A stretch of DNA of 64,000 nucleotides from Sporosarcina luteola (GTDB lineage: Bacteria > Bacillota > Bacilli > Bacillales_A > Planococcaceae): assembly GCA_014204635.1 (NCBI GenBank), contig JACHLS010000004.1:186001-250000 (forward strand), given 5' to 3'. Positions 1 through 8,582 of this stretch are shown here, in pieces. The notes beneath the pieces are model-generated. The model saw only the letters and a list, made by a program, of their open reading frames with translations, did not search any database and was not told where the DNA came from. The position numbers and the translations under genes are program-made. Positions within the stretch are counted from its first letter, which is position 1, and each line of letters opens with the position of its first letter.

Positions 1-237
1 GTCCCTAACGAAAAGGGACGAGAGTATTTTCTCCCGCGGTGCCACCCAAATTAGCAGATTGCTCTGCCCAGCTTGATCCGTAACGAGGAAAACGGCACCG
101 GTTAGTTTACATTCACCGATACGGGCTCGAAGGCGAGTTCATCCTTGCGTCGTACAGGCTTGCACCAACCGCCCGCTCTCTAAAACGACATTCCAGATTA
201 CTACTCCTTGTCATAGCCGACACTATTTAGAGTTAGT
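1..237 (-). promoter_or_regulatory. T-box leader (partial), probably of leuS
   Basis: Read on the minus strand this contains the T-box core GGGTGGCACCGCGG (about 38-51), the AGAGAG...GGTTGGTGCAAGCC stem I apical region (about 155-185) and, at the left edge, the start of a terminator hairpin (GTCCCT/AGGGAC, 1-18). T-box leaders bind uncharged tRNA and allow read-through into an aminoacyl-tRNA synthetase or amino acid gene; that gene lies left of position 1. The triplet CTC in the sequence GAACTCGCC is a candidate leucine specifier. Leucine would fit the Bacillus subtilis neighbourhood, where leuS lies near the ytqA/ytqB genes found here at 3.2-4.8 kb. T-box identity is certain; the specifier is an inference. 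Confidence 0.9.
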
Positions 238-244
238 TTATTGT

Positions 245-273
245 AGTGTACCCTACTATGTGACAAATTACAA
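245..273 (-). promoter_or_regulatory. Sigma-A-type promoter of the T-box transcript
   Basis: On the minus strand a TTGTAA -35 (268-273) and a TACACT -10 (245-250) are separated by exactly 17 bp, just upstream of the T-box leader. Confidence 0.6.
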
Positions 274-321
274 CAACTGAATTCCGCATGTAGGGGGTAA
301 TGGGCTAAGTTACCAGCTGTT

Positions 322-972
322 TTATCGCAATGCATCCGCCACTCGTAATTCCGCTTCAGTCGATTCGATCACATCATCGACTGAAAATCCTTCAAACACT
401 TCTTTTAACACGAGCCCTTCTGATGTGACTTCGATTAGGGCGCGTTCCGTAATAATCTTATGCACTACACCTTTTCCTGTAAGAGGCAGTGTACATTCTT
501 TTTTAATTTTAGCAGATCCATCCTTTGCTACATGATCCATGATGACGATAATCTTTTTGGCGCCATGGACAAGATCCATAGCACCTCCCATCCCTTTGAT
601 CATCTTGCCCGGAATCATCCAATTGGCAAGGTCCCCAGTTTCCGAAACTTCCATGCCTCCCAGTATCGCTACATCCACGTGCCCTCCGCGGATCATAGCA
701 AACGACTCAGCGCTGTTGAAAAACGCGGAACCCGGTATCGTCGTTACCGTTTCCTTCCCTGCATTGATAAGATCCGGATCTACTTCATCGTCTGTCGGAT
801 AGGGCCCAATGCCTAGCAGCCCGTTTTCCGACTGCAGCACGACTGTTTTATCCGGCGAAATATAATTCGCTACAAGCGTCGGCATGCCGATACCCAAATT
901 GACATAATCTCCATCGTTTATTTCCTTTTCTGCCCGTCTTGCGATACGCTCCCTGAAATTGACTTTTGTCAT
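322..972 (-). CDS. scoB: 3-oxoacid CoA-transferase subunit B
   Basis: Beta subunit (216 aa) of a class I CoA-transferase that moves CoA between succinate and a 3-oxoacid such as acetoacetate. The catalytic glutamate that forms the enzyme-CoA thioester is E49 in the SENG motif, followed by GLLGIGP. The length equals that usual for ScoB. It starts 19 bp after the scoA stop, with AAAGGGGGA 9 bp before the ATG, so the two subunits are co-translated. No hydroxybutyrate dehydrogenase or thiolase is adjacent, so the exact acid (acetoacetate, 3-oxoadipate, butyrate) cannot be fixed from context. Family assignment is firm; the symbol follows the B. subtilis name. Confidence 0.88.
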   Translation of the reverse strand: MTKVNFRERIARRAEKEINDGDYVNLGIGMPTLVANYISPDKTVVLQSENGLLGIGPYPTDDEVDPDLINAGKETVTTIPGSAFFNSAESFAMIRGGHVDVAILGGMEVSETGDLANWMIPGKMIKGMGGAMDLVHGAKKIIVIMDHVAKDGSAKIKKECTLPLTGKGVVHKIITERALIEVTSEGLVLKEVFEGFSVDDVIESTEAELRVADALR

Positions 973-991
973 ATCCGCCAGTCCCCCTTTT

Positions 992-1678
992 TCATCGAGT
1001 CGTCAAACGCTCAATCCGTTTTTCCTGAGCCGCCTGCAATAGTCCTTGTACATAAATACTAGGCGTATGGATAGTTGCAGGATCCAATTGCCCTGCTTCC
1101 ACAATCTCCTCCACTTCTGCGATGGTAATCTTCCCTGCCGCCGCCATCATCGGATTAAAATTTTGGGCTGTCTTGTTGTAAATCAAATTCCCAAACGTAT
1201 CGGCTTTTGCAGCTCTAACTAATGAGAAGTCTGCTACAAGCGCCTCTTCCAGCACATATTCCTTGCCATCGAAAAGACGGACTTCCTTTCCTTCCGCGAC
1301 GATCGTGCCAACGCCGGCCGGAGTGAAAAACGCTGGTATCCCCGCTCCGCCAGCCCGTATTTTTTCAGCCAAAGTCCCTTGTGGCGTCAATTCCACTTCA
1401 ATTTCTCCAGAAAGGACCTGGCGCTCAAACTCTTTATTTTCACCTACATAGGATCCGATCATTTTTCGGATCTGTCTTTCCTTCAGTAACAATCCGAGTC
1501 CCCAGTCATCTACTCCGCAATTATTCGAAATGATGGTCAGATCTTTTACCCCTTTTTCCACAAGCGCCAAAATGAGCTGCTCCGGGATTCCGACAAGACC
1601 GAAACCGCCAACCATCAATGTGGAGCCATCCTCAATGCGCGAAACCGCTTCCATAGCAGACGTGTAAATTGGCTTCAT
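992..1678 (-). CDS. scoA: 3-oxoacid CoA-transferase subunit A
   Basis: Alpha subunit (228 aa) of the same CoA-transferase. It carries the glycine-rich CoA-binding loop [10 protein letters not shown] (residues 24-33) and the family motif NNCGVDD. The start chosen is the ATG at 1678, which has AAAGGGGG 7 bp upstream; the longer frame up to 1705 has no ribosome-binding site. First gene of a two-gene operon with scoB. The upstream region holds a possible TATAAT -10 on the minus strand at 1744-1749 without a convincing -35. Confidence 0.87.
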   Translation of the reverse strand: MKPIYTSAMEAVSRIEDGSTLMVGGFGLVGIPEQLILALVEKGVKDLTIISNNCGVDDWGLGLLLKERQIRKMIGSYVGENKEFERQVLSGEIEVELTPQGTLAEKIRAGGAGIPAFFTPAGVGTIVAEGKEVRLFDGKEYVLEEALVADFSLVRAAKADTFGNLIYNKTAQNFNPMMAAAGKITIAEVEEIVEAGQLDPATIHTPSIYVQGLLQAAQEKRIERLTTR

Positions 1679-1785
1679 CCAACATCCCCCTTTGTTTGAG
1701 AACAATAATTTTCATTCTTATTCATATTCTATTAAAACAAACTATTATATCTGTTGCAATTTATGCGGAAATGAAAGCATAAAGA

Positions 1786-1818
1786 AAAACCGGCAACCTT
1801 TACGGTTGTTCCGGTTTT
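1786..1818 (-). terminator. Terminator of the MFS gene
   Basis: Inverted repeat AAAACCGG(C)AACC / GGTTGTTCCGGTTTT followed on the minus strand by TTTTTCTTT. The hairpin includes the stop codon of the MFS gene (1800-1802). Confidence 0.75.
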
Positions 1819-2984
1819 GTCTGTTGACCTTTAAGGGGTTTATCGTAAAGTAGAGTCGTCACAATGGATATGCTCATGAACGCAGTCAAGATGAGCAACA
1901 TCGCTTTCATTCCATAGATTCCAACAAGGACCCCACCAGCAAATGGACCGATCATCCGTCCGATTGTCGCTGTCGAGTTGACAATTCCTTGATAAAAACC
2001 ATCTTTCCCTTTTGGCGCCAGTTGACTCGCTAATGTTGGAATTGCAGGCCAGACGATCATTTCCCCAAAGGTCAGGACGACCATAGATGCGATGAACATT
2101 TGAAAGGAGCCTGCAAAACTGACCATGATGAACGAACCGATAAAAATAAGCGTCCCGATGATCATCTGAGCTTTCAACTGATGTTCCAGCCGCTTGATCA
2201 ATGGGCGAATGATCGGTTGGCCCACGACAATCAATAGACCATTGACAGTCCAGATCAGGCTATACTCCCTCAGCGTGACACCGAGAGACAATGCATGGGT
2301 GGAAATCGTTGTCGACCATTGGGAGTAGACAAGCCATGTCAGCAAATAACCCGTCGTTAAAATGAGCAATGCGTAAAATGGCGCTTTCTTCTTAATCGGT
2401 GAAGTTTCCCGGAAAACATCGGTATGGCGGTCCGGCGCGATTTTGAAGTTCTTATAACCAAAATAAGCGATCACCAAGAAAAGGACGTAGAAAATCAAAT
2501 TGGCGCCAAAAATATAATCGATATGGAAAGAAGCGACGAGTCCAGCCAACGCTGGTCCAATTGCCACACCGACGTTTTGCGCCAGATAGATGGAGTTGAA
2601 CGCCTTCCTTCCGCCTTCCGGCCAGACCGTGCCGACCATTGCATACATACTCGGGAAAATGATGCCTCCGCTAAAGCCCAAAACAGTTAAGAGAATGACG
2701 TACGGATACCAGTCATGACGGAACACGAGCCCGACAAGTGCAAGAACGGAAATGAGAATCCCGCCCATGATCGACTTGTATCCGCCAATCCGATCGAATA
2801 AATATCCACCCAGCAAATTGCCGATGACCCCGGCTCCAGAATTGGCCATGAGAACCAACCCTGCAACAGCTAATGACTTTCCTAAGTATTCATGCATATA
2901 TATCGTATTCAGCGGCCACAAAAAGGAGTTTCCGATTACGTTGACAAACATGCCGATGACGAGCAGCCAAACTTTTTTAGGCAT
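1800..2984 (-). CDS. MFS exporter, DHA1/YttB type
   Basis: Integral membrane protein of 394 aa with about 12 hydrophobic segments. The N-half carries the MFS motif A-like sequence GGYLFDRIGGYKS between helices 2 and 3. Drug:proton antiporters of this group export small toxic compounds; the substrate is unknown. The start at 2984 has GGAGG 7 bp upstream; the seven residues before it in the open frame are rejected. In B. subtilis a similar MFS gene (yttB) lies close to ytqA-ytqB, as here, which supports orthology, but from memory only. Divergent from mnmL with about 200 bp between. Confidence 0.8.
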   Translation of the reverse strand: MPKKVWLLVIGMFVNVIGNSFLWPLNTIYMHEYLGKSLAVAGLVLMANSGAGVIGNLLGGYLFDRIGGYKSIMGGILISVLALVGLVFRHDWYPYVILLTVLGFSGGIIFPSMYAMVGTVWPEGGRKAFNSIYLAQNVGVAIGPALAGLVASFHIDYIFGANLIFYVLFLVIAYFGYKNFKIAPDRHTDVFRETSPIKKKAPFYALLILTTGYLLTWLVYSQWSTTISTHALSLGVTLREYSLIWTVNGLLIVVGQPIIRPLIKRLEHQLKAQMIIGTLIFIGSFIMVSFAGSFQMFIASMVVLTFGEMIVWPAIPTLASQLAPKGKDGFYQGIVNSTATIGRMIGPFAGGVLVGIYGMKAMLLILTAFMSISIVTTLLYDKPLKGQQTKPEQP

Positions 2985-3192
2985 AGTCCTGCCTCCGTTC
3001 TGCAAAAAATATAATTTGAGTTTATGCTTTTTTCAGCAGCCAAACAAGCACATCGGTATATGTTCTATAATTCAGATCATACAGCATGATCAATCTCCAT
3101 AAATTTCCCCCTTCTACTTCGGGTTTACCCAATTCAATGAATTCCAAGTCATCATTTATGGTACAATTTATCCGGTAAGGAGATGAAACCAC

Positions 3193-4152
3193 GTGGATTT
3201 GCAATCATTGCCGTTCCCTTCTGAGGGGAAACGTTACCATACATGGTCCAAACATTTAAAAGACAAATTCGGATTCAAGGTATTTAAGATTTCATTGGAC
3301 GCGGGCTTTGATTGTCCGAACCGGGACGGCACAGTCGCATTTGGCGGCTGTACATTTTGCAGCGTTGCAGGATCAGGGGATTTTGCCGGCAATCGGGCCG
3401 AACCGATTGATGTCCAATTCAGTACGATTAAGGATCAAATGCATCGAAAATGGAAGAACGGAAAGTACATGGCGTATTTCCAAGCGTATACCAATACGCA
3501 TGCTCCTCTGTCCGTTCTAAAGGAAAAATTCGAGGCAGCCCTTGCTCAAGAGGATGTTGTCGCATTATCTATCGCTACTCGTCCTGATTGTCTGCCTGAC
3601 GATGTGGTTGACTATTTAGCGGAGTTAAATAAAAGAACATATTTATGGGTGGAATTAGGTCTTCAAACGGTCCATGAGAAAACAGCCAAGCTTGTGAACA
3701 GGGCCCATGATTACCAAACATACATCGAGGGTGTTGAAAAATTGAGACAGCACGGCATTCCTGTATGCTCCCATATCATCAACGGCCTTCCATTAGAAGA
3801 TTATGACATGATGATGGAAACAGTCCGCGAGGTGGCTAAGCTGGACGTGCAGGGGATCAAAATTCATTTGCTCCATTTACTGAAAGGGACACCAATGGTG
3901 AAACAGTATGAAAAAGGATTGTTGACCTTTCTCGAAAAAGACGACTATATCCGACTGGTTGTCGACCAGCTGGAAATCCTTCCACCCGAACTGGTCATCC
4001 ACCGGATCACCGGTGATGGACCGATTGGTCTAATGATCGGCCCGATGTGGAGTGCAACCAAATGGGACGTGCTAAACGGGATAGACAAGGAGCTCGAGCG
4101 GCGGAACAGCTGGCAAGGAAAATATTATTCAAAGGTGGTTGAAACGTTGTGA
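3193..4152 (+). CDS. mnmL: Radical SAM enzyme MnmL (YtqA), tRNA wobble uridine modification
   Basis: 319-aa radical SAM protein of the TIGR01212/YtqA family. The cluster cysteines are C41, C53 and C56 (CPNRDGT...GGCTFC), spaced C-x11-C-x2-C as usual in this subgroup. YtqA has been renamed MnmL and is thought to convert cmnm5(s2)U34 to nm5(s2)U34 in tRNAs of bacteria lacking MnmC. The start is a GTG at 3193 with AAGGAG 10 bp upstream; an ATG at 3183 is out of frame. It overlaps mnmM by 4 bp (GTGA), so the two act as one translational unit. Confidence 0.85.
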   Translation: MDLQSLPFPSEGKRYHTWSKHLKDKFGFKVFKISLDAGFDCPNRDGTVAFGGCTFCSVAGSGDFAGNRAEPIDVQFSTIKDQMHRKWKNGKYMAYFQAYTNTHAPLSVLKEKFEAALAQEDVVALSIATRPDCLPDDVVDYLAELNKRTYLWVELGLQTVHEKTAKLVNRAHDYQTYIEGVEKLRQHGIPVCSHIINGLPLEDYDMMMETVREVAKLDVQGIKIHLLHLLKGTPMVKQYEKGLLTFLEKDDYIRLVVDQLEILPPELVIHRITGDGPIGLMIGPMWSATKWDVLNGIDKELERRNSWQGKYYSKVVETL

Positions 4153-4754
4153 GCAGTTCGATTTTATTGCACCGTGTCCTTCCATTCTCCAAACGGCTCA
4201 TTGCAAATACCGTCTTCCCCGGTGAAACAGTTGTGGATGCTACTGCGGGAAATGGAAATGACACACTCTTTTTAGCAGAGCAAGTAGGCTCAGACGGTCA
4301 TGTTTATGCATTTGATATCCAACAAGCTGCTCTCCACGCTACGAGGGAACGGCTAGGAGAATTGAATGACCGAGTTACCTTGCTGCTTGACAGCCATGCA
4401 AATGTCGATGTCCATGTCAATCGTACAATTGGCGGTGCGATGTTCAATCTAGGCTATTTGCCATATAGCGAGGACTTATCCATCATCACGAAGCCTGAGT
4501 CGACAATCATGGCGATCGAAAAATTGCTAGGTTTGCTAAAAATGGGAGGCATTATTACCATTTCGGTTTATGATGGGCATACAGGCGGGGAGGAGGAACG
4601 GGAGGCACTGCTCGCATTTGTGAAAAAGATTCATCAAGCCGATGTCCATGTCATCCGTTACGAGCTGTTGAACCAAAGGAAAAACCCTCCATTTTTAATC
4701 GCTCTTGAAAAAGTGAGGGATTTTCAAACGGTCCGTTTCATTGAAGAATTATAG
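4149..4754 (+). CDS. mnmM: tRNA nm5(s2)U methyltransferase MnmM (YtqB)
   Basis: 201-aa class I SAM methyltransferase of the YtqB (rRNA_methylase Pfam) family. Motif I is DATAGNGND (residues 30-38), followed by an acidic residue after beta-2 (YAFDIQ) and the family motif NLGYLP. MnmM methylates nm5s2U34 to mnm5s2U34 in tRNA, completing the pathway of the upstream radical SAM enzyme. GTG start overlapping the mnmL stop. Ends in a strong hairpin. Confidence 0.87.
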   Translation: MSSSILLHRVLPFSKRLIANTVFPGETVVDATAGNGNDTLFLAEQVGSDGHVYAFDIQQAALHATRERLGELNDRVTLLLDSHANVDVHVNRTIGGAMFNLGYLPYSEDLSIITKPESTIMAIEKLLGLLKMGGIITISVYDGHTGGEEEREALLAFVKKIHQADVHVIRYELLNQRKNPPFLIALEKVRDFQTVRFIEEL

Positions 4755-4756
4755 AA

Positions 4757-4795
4757 AAAAGCGCCAGCTGGGAACCATTCAGTACTGGCGCTTTT
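4757..4795. terminator. Bidirectional terminator between mnmM and the SDR gene
   Basis: Perfect 11-bp stem AAAAGCGCCAG / CTGGCGCTTTT with a 17-nt loop, lying between two convergent genes; A and T runs on both sides allow use from either strand. Confidence 0.85.
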
Positions 4796-4798
4796 CAT

Positions 4799-5521
4799 TT
4801 ATAATTGCCGTAAATCCAAAATAGGACCTTCCGCTCTCTGAAAATCCTGTTCCAGGAAAGCGATCAATTTACGCGCCGTCTCTTCAGCACTGCTCAAATG
4901 TCCTTCTTCTTTGTAAGAGATGAATCGGTCCACCAACGGAAAGTTGGATGCTTCACTTGAACGAATTGTCTCTTGCATGCCCGTATCAATAATACCCGGT
5001 GCAATTGAAGCGATCTGAACAGGATTTACAGCAGATCGCTGCTCCAAATCGATTACTCGTGAAAAATGATCCAGACCTGCTTTTGTTGTGCAATAGACGC
5101 CCCAACCTTCGTACGGATTCCTTCCGGCTCCAGACGAAATGTTCACTATCTTTTTCGCACCTGTAAAATGAGCAAGCCGGGAAATGAATGCATTGGCAAG
5201 AGTCATGGGCGCTGTCAAATTAACAGTGAGCGCCCTGACGATCATTTCTGTCTCGATCTCGCCGACCAATCCGATCGGATCGACAATTCCTGCATTGTTG
5301 ACAAGTGTGAACGATGTCGCCTGTTCGTAGTACTGATCAATAATTCGAGTCATTATTTCAGGCAATAATGTGGTTTCTGCCAGATCTATTTCAATAAATT
5401 CCTCATCAATTCCAGGATTGGTCCTCGCTAGACCCACCACCTGTTTTCCATTTTGTTTCAGCTGTTTTGCCAGCTCGTACCCGATCCCTTTGGAAGCACC
5501 AGTTATAATAAAGATATCCAT
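4799..5521 (-). CDS. Short-chain dehydrogenase/reductase, YueD (benzil reductase)-like
   Basis: Classical SDR of 240 aa: cofactor loop TGASKGIG (7-14), NNAG (75-78), catalytic S129/S130, Y143 and K147 (YCTTK). The arginine after the second strand (GLAR) suggests NADP(H). Overall character resembles Bacillus YueD, an NADPH-dependent benzil/carbonyl reductase, but the physiological substrate is unknown. AAAGGAG lies 7 bp before the ATG. The preceding sequence looks like the decayed end of another gene (see 5522-5760). Confidence 0.8.
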   Translation of the reverse strand: MDIFIITGASKGIGYELAKQLKQNGKQVVGLARTNPGIDEEFIEIDLAETTLLPEIMTRIIDQYYEQATSFTLVNNAGIVDPIGLVGEIETEMIVRALTVNLTAPMTLANAFISRLAHFTGAKKIVNISSGAGRNPYEGWGVYCTTKAGLDHFSRVIDLEQRSAVNPVQIASIAPGIIDTGMQETIRSSEASNFPLVDRFISYKEEGHLSSAEETARKLIAFLEQDFQRAEGPILDLRQL

Positions 5522-6084
5522 CTTACGACTCCTTTTCTAAATAGGATTGCAGCCAATGTTTCTGCTCACCGTTTGTCAATATTTGTTGAACTCGTTTCGG
5601 AAATTCCTATTGCTCCATCAATTGATTTCACGCTGGACCCATCCCATCTTCCACCCGTTCTCTTGATATTACGAACGAGGAATCTGCAAACTTCATAGTA
5701 AACTCTTTCAGGTAATGAATCAGCAGGAAAACGGCCGTAGCATTATATTAAGAATACTTTTTCGGAGTTTCTCCCGACCTTGGAGTTCAGAATACATAAT
5801 CGAATATCAGGGCAACGCATGAAAGAGATTCCCTACTTTTGAGGCAGCTCCCCTAAACAACTCTCAAACTTCAGTATTTTATCATATTGAGTTGGTGTTG
5901 CTGAAGGTCATCCGATTTTGCAGGCATCTCTACATAAGCGATCCAAATGTTGATTGGAATGGCCACACTAGCAAACCAATTCAATCTACATTCTTCTTTT
6001 GCGGCTCTAACCACTTCTCCCCTGACTGCTTCTTTCAGTTTAGCATCCTGCATGGGAAAAAGCATTTTTCCTTCCCAATTAAAG
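5522..6084. other. Gene-poor stretch with traces of a decayed gene
   Basis: No intact gene is seen. On the minus strand 5523-5605 reads as a protein-like C-terminus (FPKRVQQILTNGEQKHW... ending SYLEKES then TAA) directly before the SDR ribosome-binding site. Another frame, 5570-5743, is open and protein-like (RFPADSLPERVYYEVCRFLV). Stops and frame changes separate them, consistent with a degraded gene. The rest (5750-6084) shows nothing I can support. Confidence 0.35.
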
Positions 6085-6124
6085 AAACAAAAAACTGCTC
6101 CCTTGCCAGATGGCTGGAGCAGTC
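6085..6124 (-). terminator. Terminator of the YocH-like gene
   Basis: Minus-strand hairpin ACTGCTCC / GGAGCAGT (6094-6101 with 6116-6123) followed by TTTTTTGTTTCTTT; it lies 6 bp after the stop codon. Confidence 0.8.
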
Positions 6125-6129
6125 TAGTT

Positions 6130-6723
6130 TCACTCAAGTATTTTAATTTTGACTTTCTTTCTTCCCCATTCATACGCTTCGCTCTTTGAAGCGAAGAAAA
6201 CATCAATCTTATTTCCTTTAATTGCACTGCCTGTATCAGCTGCAATCGCATATCCATAGCCCTCTACGTGCACTTTGGTTCCAAGCGGGATTACTTTCGG
6301 GTCAACTGCGATCACTTTGACATCAGGATTTTTCTTTAAATTAAGTCCCGTGGAAGTGACACCGCTGCAGCCATTGCAATTTGCTGTGTAAGCGCTTGCT
6401 GATACGGTGAACTCTTTTACAACATTGTCTGTATCGGATCGTGATGGTGTTTTCTTAGAGGATGCTACGGCCTTTTTGGTTGATTGGTTGGCGGCAACCT
6501 TCTTCGGATTCACTACGTGTAATGTTTGTTTTGGTTGAATGGTATTGGTTTTTAAACCGTTCCACTTTTTTAATTCACTGACTGAAATGTGGTGGGCTTT
6601 CGCTATTTTATAAAGCGAATCGCCTTGTTTGACCGTATACTTTGAAGAAGCCGCAAAACTTTCAGTCGTTCCGCCAATCAAGAGTGTTACTGCAAAAATA
6701 AGCGTCACAATTCGTTTTATCAA
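6130..6723 (-). CDS. yocH: Secreted LysM and 3D-domain cell wall protein, YocH-like
   Basis: 197-aa exported protein. A signal peptide (MIKR, hydrophobic core, cleavage near SFAA) is followed by one LysM domain (about 29-72, YTVKQGDSLYKIAK), a Lys/Ser/Thr-rich linker, and a C-terminal 3D domain (about 104-194) with the conserved aspartates in AVDP, AADTG and KIDVFF. 3D domains are related to lytic transglycosylases and bind or cut peptidoglycan. The start is TTG at 6723 with AAGGAG 8 bp upstream. B. subtilis YocH usually has two LysM domains; this one has one. A WalR-type box upstream supports the assignment. Confidence 0.82.
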   Translation of the reverse strand: MIKRIVTLIFAVTLLIGGTTESFAASSKYTVKQGDSLYKIAKAHHISVSELKKWNGLKTNTIQPKQTLHVVNPKKVAANQSTKKAVASSKKTPSRSDTDNVVKEFTVSASAYTANCNGCSGVTSTGLNLKKNPDVKVIAVDPKVIPLGTKVHVEGYGYAIAADTGSAIKGNKIDVFFASKSEAYEWGRKKVKIKILE

Positions 6724-6771
6724 GTTTTCTACTCCTTGCGTTTTAGTCTACAATTAGAGTAACAGGCTCAT

Positions 6772-6788
6772 ATTACAGCCACGTTACA
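6772..6788 (-). promoter_or_regulatory. WalR (YycF) box upstream of yocH
   Basis: On the minus strand TGTAAC-N5-TGTAAT fits the WalR consensus TGTWAH-N5-TGTWAH exactly, about 50 bp upstream of the yocH start. The yocH gene of B. subtilis belongs to the WalKR cell-wall regulon. Confidence 0.7.
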
Positions 6789-6847
6789 AAATGTCGCAAT
6801 TACTATTACATTTCTAATTAGAATATTACAAAAGGAGGTCTGCTTGC

Positions 6848-7354
6848 ATGTGTATTCGGAAAGCAGAATTGAAAGATGCGGAAGAAATGACTGCCTTGCT
6901 TGTAAAAGCACAATGGTTCACCTATAAAGAACTCTATAGTGAACTATATATACAGCAACTCATCAGTAAATATTACAACGAACAAAGGATTCGGGAGGAA
7001 ATTACAGAAATTAGCGATGCCTGGCATGGATACTATCTAGCATTAGAGGAGGGAAAAATTGCAGGTGTTATTGGAGGAGGGATGGTAAAAGAACAGGTGG
7101 GCGAAATATATGTTTTCTATCTGGACCCACAAATGCGCGGCAAAGGGATCGGCACCCGCCTTTTGGAGTTTTATACAAAGCTACAAAAATATCAATTTCA
7201 TGCAACGGAACAACGAGTATCGGTTGCGAAAGGGAATCATTTAGGAATTCCATTCTACGAGTCTAGGCATTTCATTTTGCAAGACGAACATGTCGCTTAT
7301 GGGGCTAGCAAGGAAGATAAAGACATGTCCTTGCTGTATAGTCGATCTATTTAG
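6848..7354 (+). CDS. GNAT family N-acetyltransferase
   Basis: 168-aa protein with the GNAT fold. Motif A, the acetyl-CoA pyrophosphate loop, is seen as MRGKGIGTRLL preceded by the beta-4 strand IYVFYLDP, and motif B as HLGIPFYESRHF. AAAGGAGG precedes the ATG by 9 bp. Substrate unknown. It is followed 80 bp later by a GntR regulator on the same strand; a functional link is possible but unproven. Confidence 0.8.
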   Translation: MCIRKAELKDAEEMTALLVKAQWFTYKELYSELYIQQLISKYYNEQRIREEITEISDAWHGYYLALEEGKIAGVIGGGMVKEQVGEIYVFYLDPQMRGKGIGTRLLEFYTKLQKYQFHATEQRVSVAKGNHLGIPFYESRHFILQDEHVAYGASKEDKDMSLLYSRSI

Positions 7355-7433
7355 CGAGCAATATATTGTATACCTTTCCGAGTCGCCAGATTTACGGTAT
7401 ACTGGTAACAAATATACGAGGATGGTGATTCAG

Positions 7434-8093
7434 TTGCCGATACCTTCAAATTACGAAAAAACTTCACGTATGACAGCAAAAGAAGCAGCCTTCACCCAAT
7501 TGCAACAATGGATCATCGACGGCACATTGCAGCCCGGCGAGAAATTGAATGATGTGGAATTAGCACAGGCATTAGGCGTCAGCAGAACGCCAATCAGGGA
7601 GTCGCTGCAATTATTGGAAGTACAAGGGTTCGTCAAATTGTTTCCAGGAAAAGCGACCCAAGTGACGGAAGTAGAGCAGGAAGATATTATCGATCTTCTC
7701 CCCCCTTTGGCTGCATTGCAGGCACTGGCGGCAGAACTTGCCATACCGAATTTGACCTCTCATGTTATAGATGAATTGAAAGAGGTAAATGCGGACTTTG
7801 CAGCCGCAGTTCGGAAAGAAGATTACTTCAACGGTTTGAAGATTGACGAGACATTTCATCAAATCATTGTCGATACAGCAGCAAACCCATACATCATTAC
7901 CATGACCGCATCATTGCAAGCCCATGTTAGGCGACTATTTTTCCATAATTCCATTATCCTAACTGAGAAATCCATCGAAGAACATGATCAAATCATCGAA
8001 CTCTTGTTAGAAAAAGACGCAAAAAAGGCGTCTGAAGTGATGAAAGAAAACTGGGTTCGTGCGATTGATGAATTTCAGTCGCTGCGTAAATAG
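7434..8093 (+). CDS. GntR/FadR (FCD) family transcriptional regulator
   Basis: About 219 aa. An N-terminal winged helix (ELAQALGVSRTPIRESLQLLEVQGFV) is followed by a mostly helical FCD effector domain whose metal-binding pattern (Asp and His, as in DETFHQ) is visible. FCD regulators sense small organic acids or sugars. The start is uncertain: TTG at 7434 has GGTG 6 bp upstream, while the ATG at 7422 overlaps its own GAGG. The longer frame back to 7290 reads through the GNAT gene and is rejected. Target genes are not evident; the nearby cstA transporter is a candidate. Confidence 0.8.
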   Translation: MPIPSNYEKTSRMTAKEAAFTQLQQWIIDGTLQPGEKLNDVELAQALGVSRTPIRESLQLLEVQGFVKLFPGKATQVTEVEQEDIIDLLPPLAALQALAAELAIPNLTSHVIDELKEVNADFAAAVRKEDYFNGLKIDETFHQIIVDTAANPYIITMTASLQAHVRRLFFHNSIILTEKSIEEHDQIIELLLEKDAKKASEVMKENWVRAIDEFQSLRK

Positions 8094-8104
8094 ACTGCTT
8101 GCAA

Positions 8105-8149
8105 AACGGCAATGGAGGAGTTAGGATCCCCATTGCCGTTCATTATTTT
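8105..8149 (+). terminator. Terminator of the GntR gene
   Basis: 11-bp stem AACGGCAATGG / CCATTGCCGTT (8105-8115 with 8130-8140) followed by a T-rich tail. Confidence 0.65.
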
Positions 8150-8298
8150 GGTTACTAGCAAACCTCGGGTTGTTCCATCTTACCGAAAATTGTATTCAGC
8201 AAAAATAAAACACTAACAGCTTCGTTTAAGTAACAAACAAAACCACATGAATAAGAAAAGGCAGGAGAGAGCTTCGCGTGCCAGACTGTAGACAAACG

Positions 8299-8418
8299 TC
8301 AAGAGTGATTATAGTCTTTTTCTTTTACAAGTGAAAGAACGAGAGATTTAGCTTTCCGAATGTCACTTACACATAGGTAAACTGTATCAAGCCTTTCAAA
8401 AAGACTCAATTCATTCAC
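8299..8418 (-). pseudogene. N-terminal fragment of a VOC/glyoxalase-family gene
   Basis: A 39-codon frame starts at a GTG with a strong GGAGGGGGG just upstream on the minus strand. Its first residues, LFERLDTVYLCVSDIRKAKS, match the opening beta strand and helix of VOC-fold proteins (glyoxalase, bleomycin resistance). The continuation expected for the family (WY...LG) is replaced by unrelated residues and a TGA. Between 8160 and 8260 another open minus-strand frame exists but does not read as a VOC C-terminus. I read this as a truncated gene. The remaining 8141-8582 gap holds nothing else I can support. Confidence 0.45.
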
Positions 8419-8582
8419 CCCCCTCCTGTACTGCATGGGGGTCTTCGACGTAAATTTTTCTCATCCCACCAAACACATTAAACAATTGTATAGCCCGTTT
8501 GTGGAAAGGTTCTATTTTCAGCAACTCGCTCTATTTTGCTTGATGTAGTATGTTTTCGTTATCATCTTTCAGATCCTCTAAC

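Noticed and set aside
3022-3204. 60-codon minus-strand frame before mnmL
   Set aside because: It covers the divergent promoter region and the mnmL start; its supposed start has no ribosome-binding site.
5871-6257. 128-codon minus-strand frame overlapping the YocH gene end
   Set aside because: It overlaps yocH out of frame, crosses its terminator and has no ribosome-binding site.
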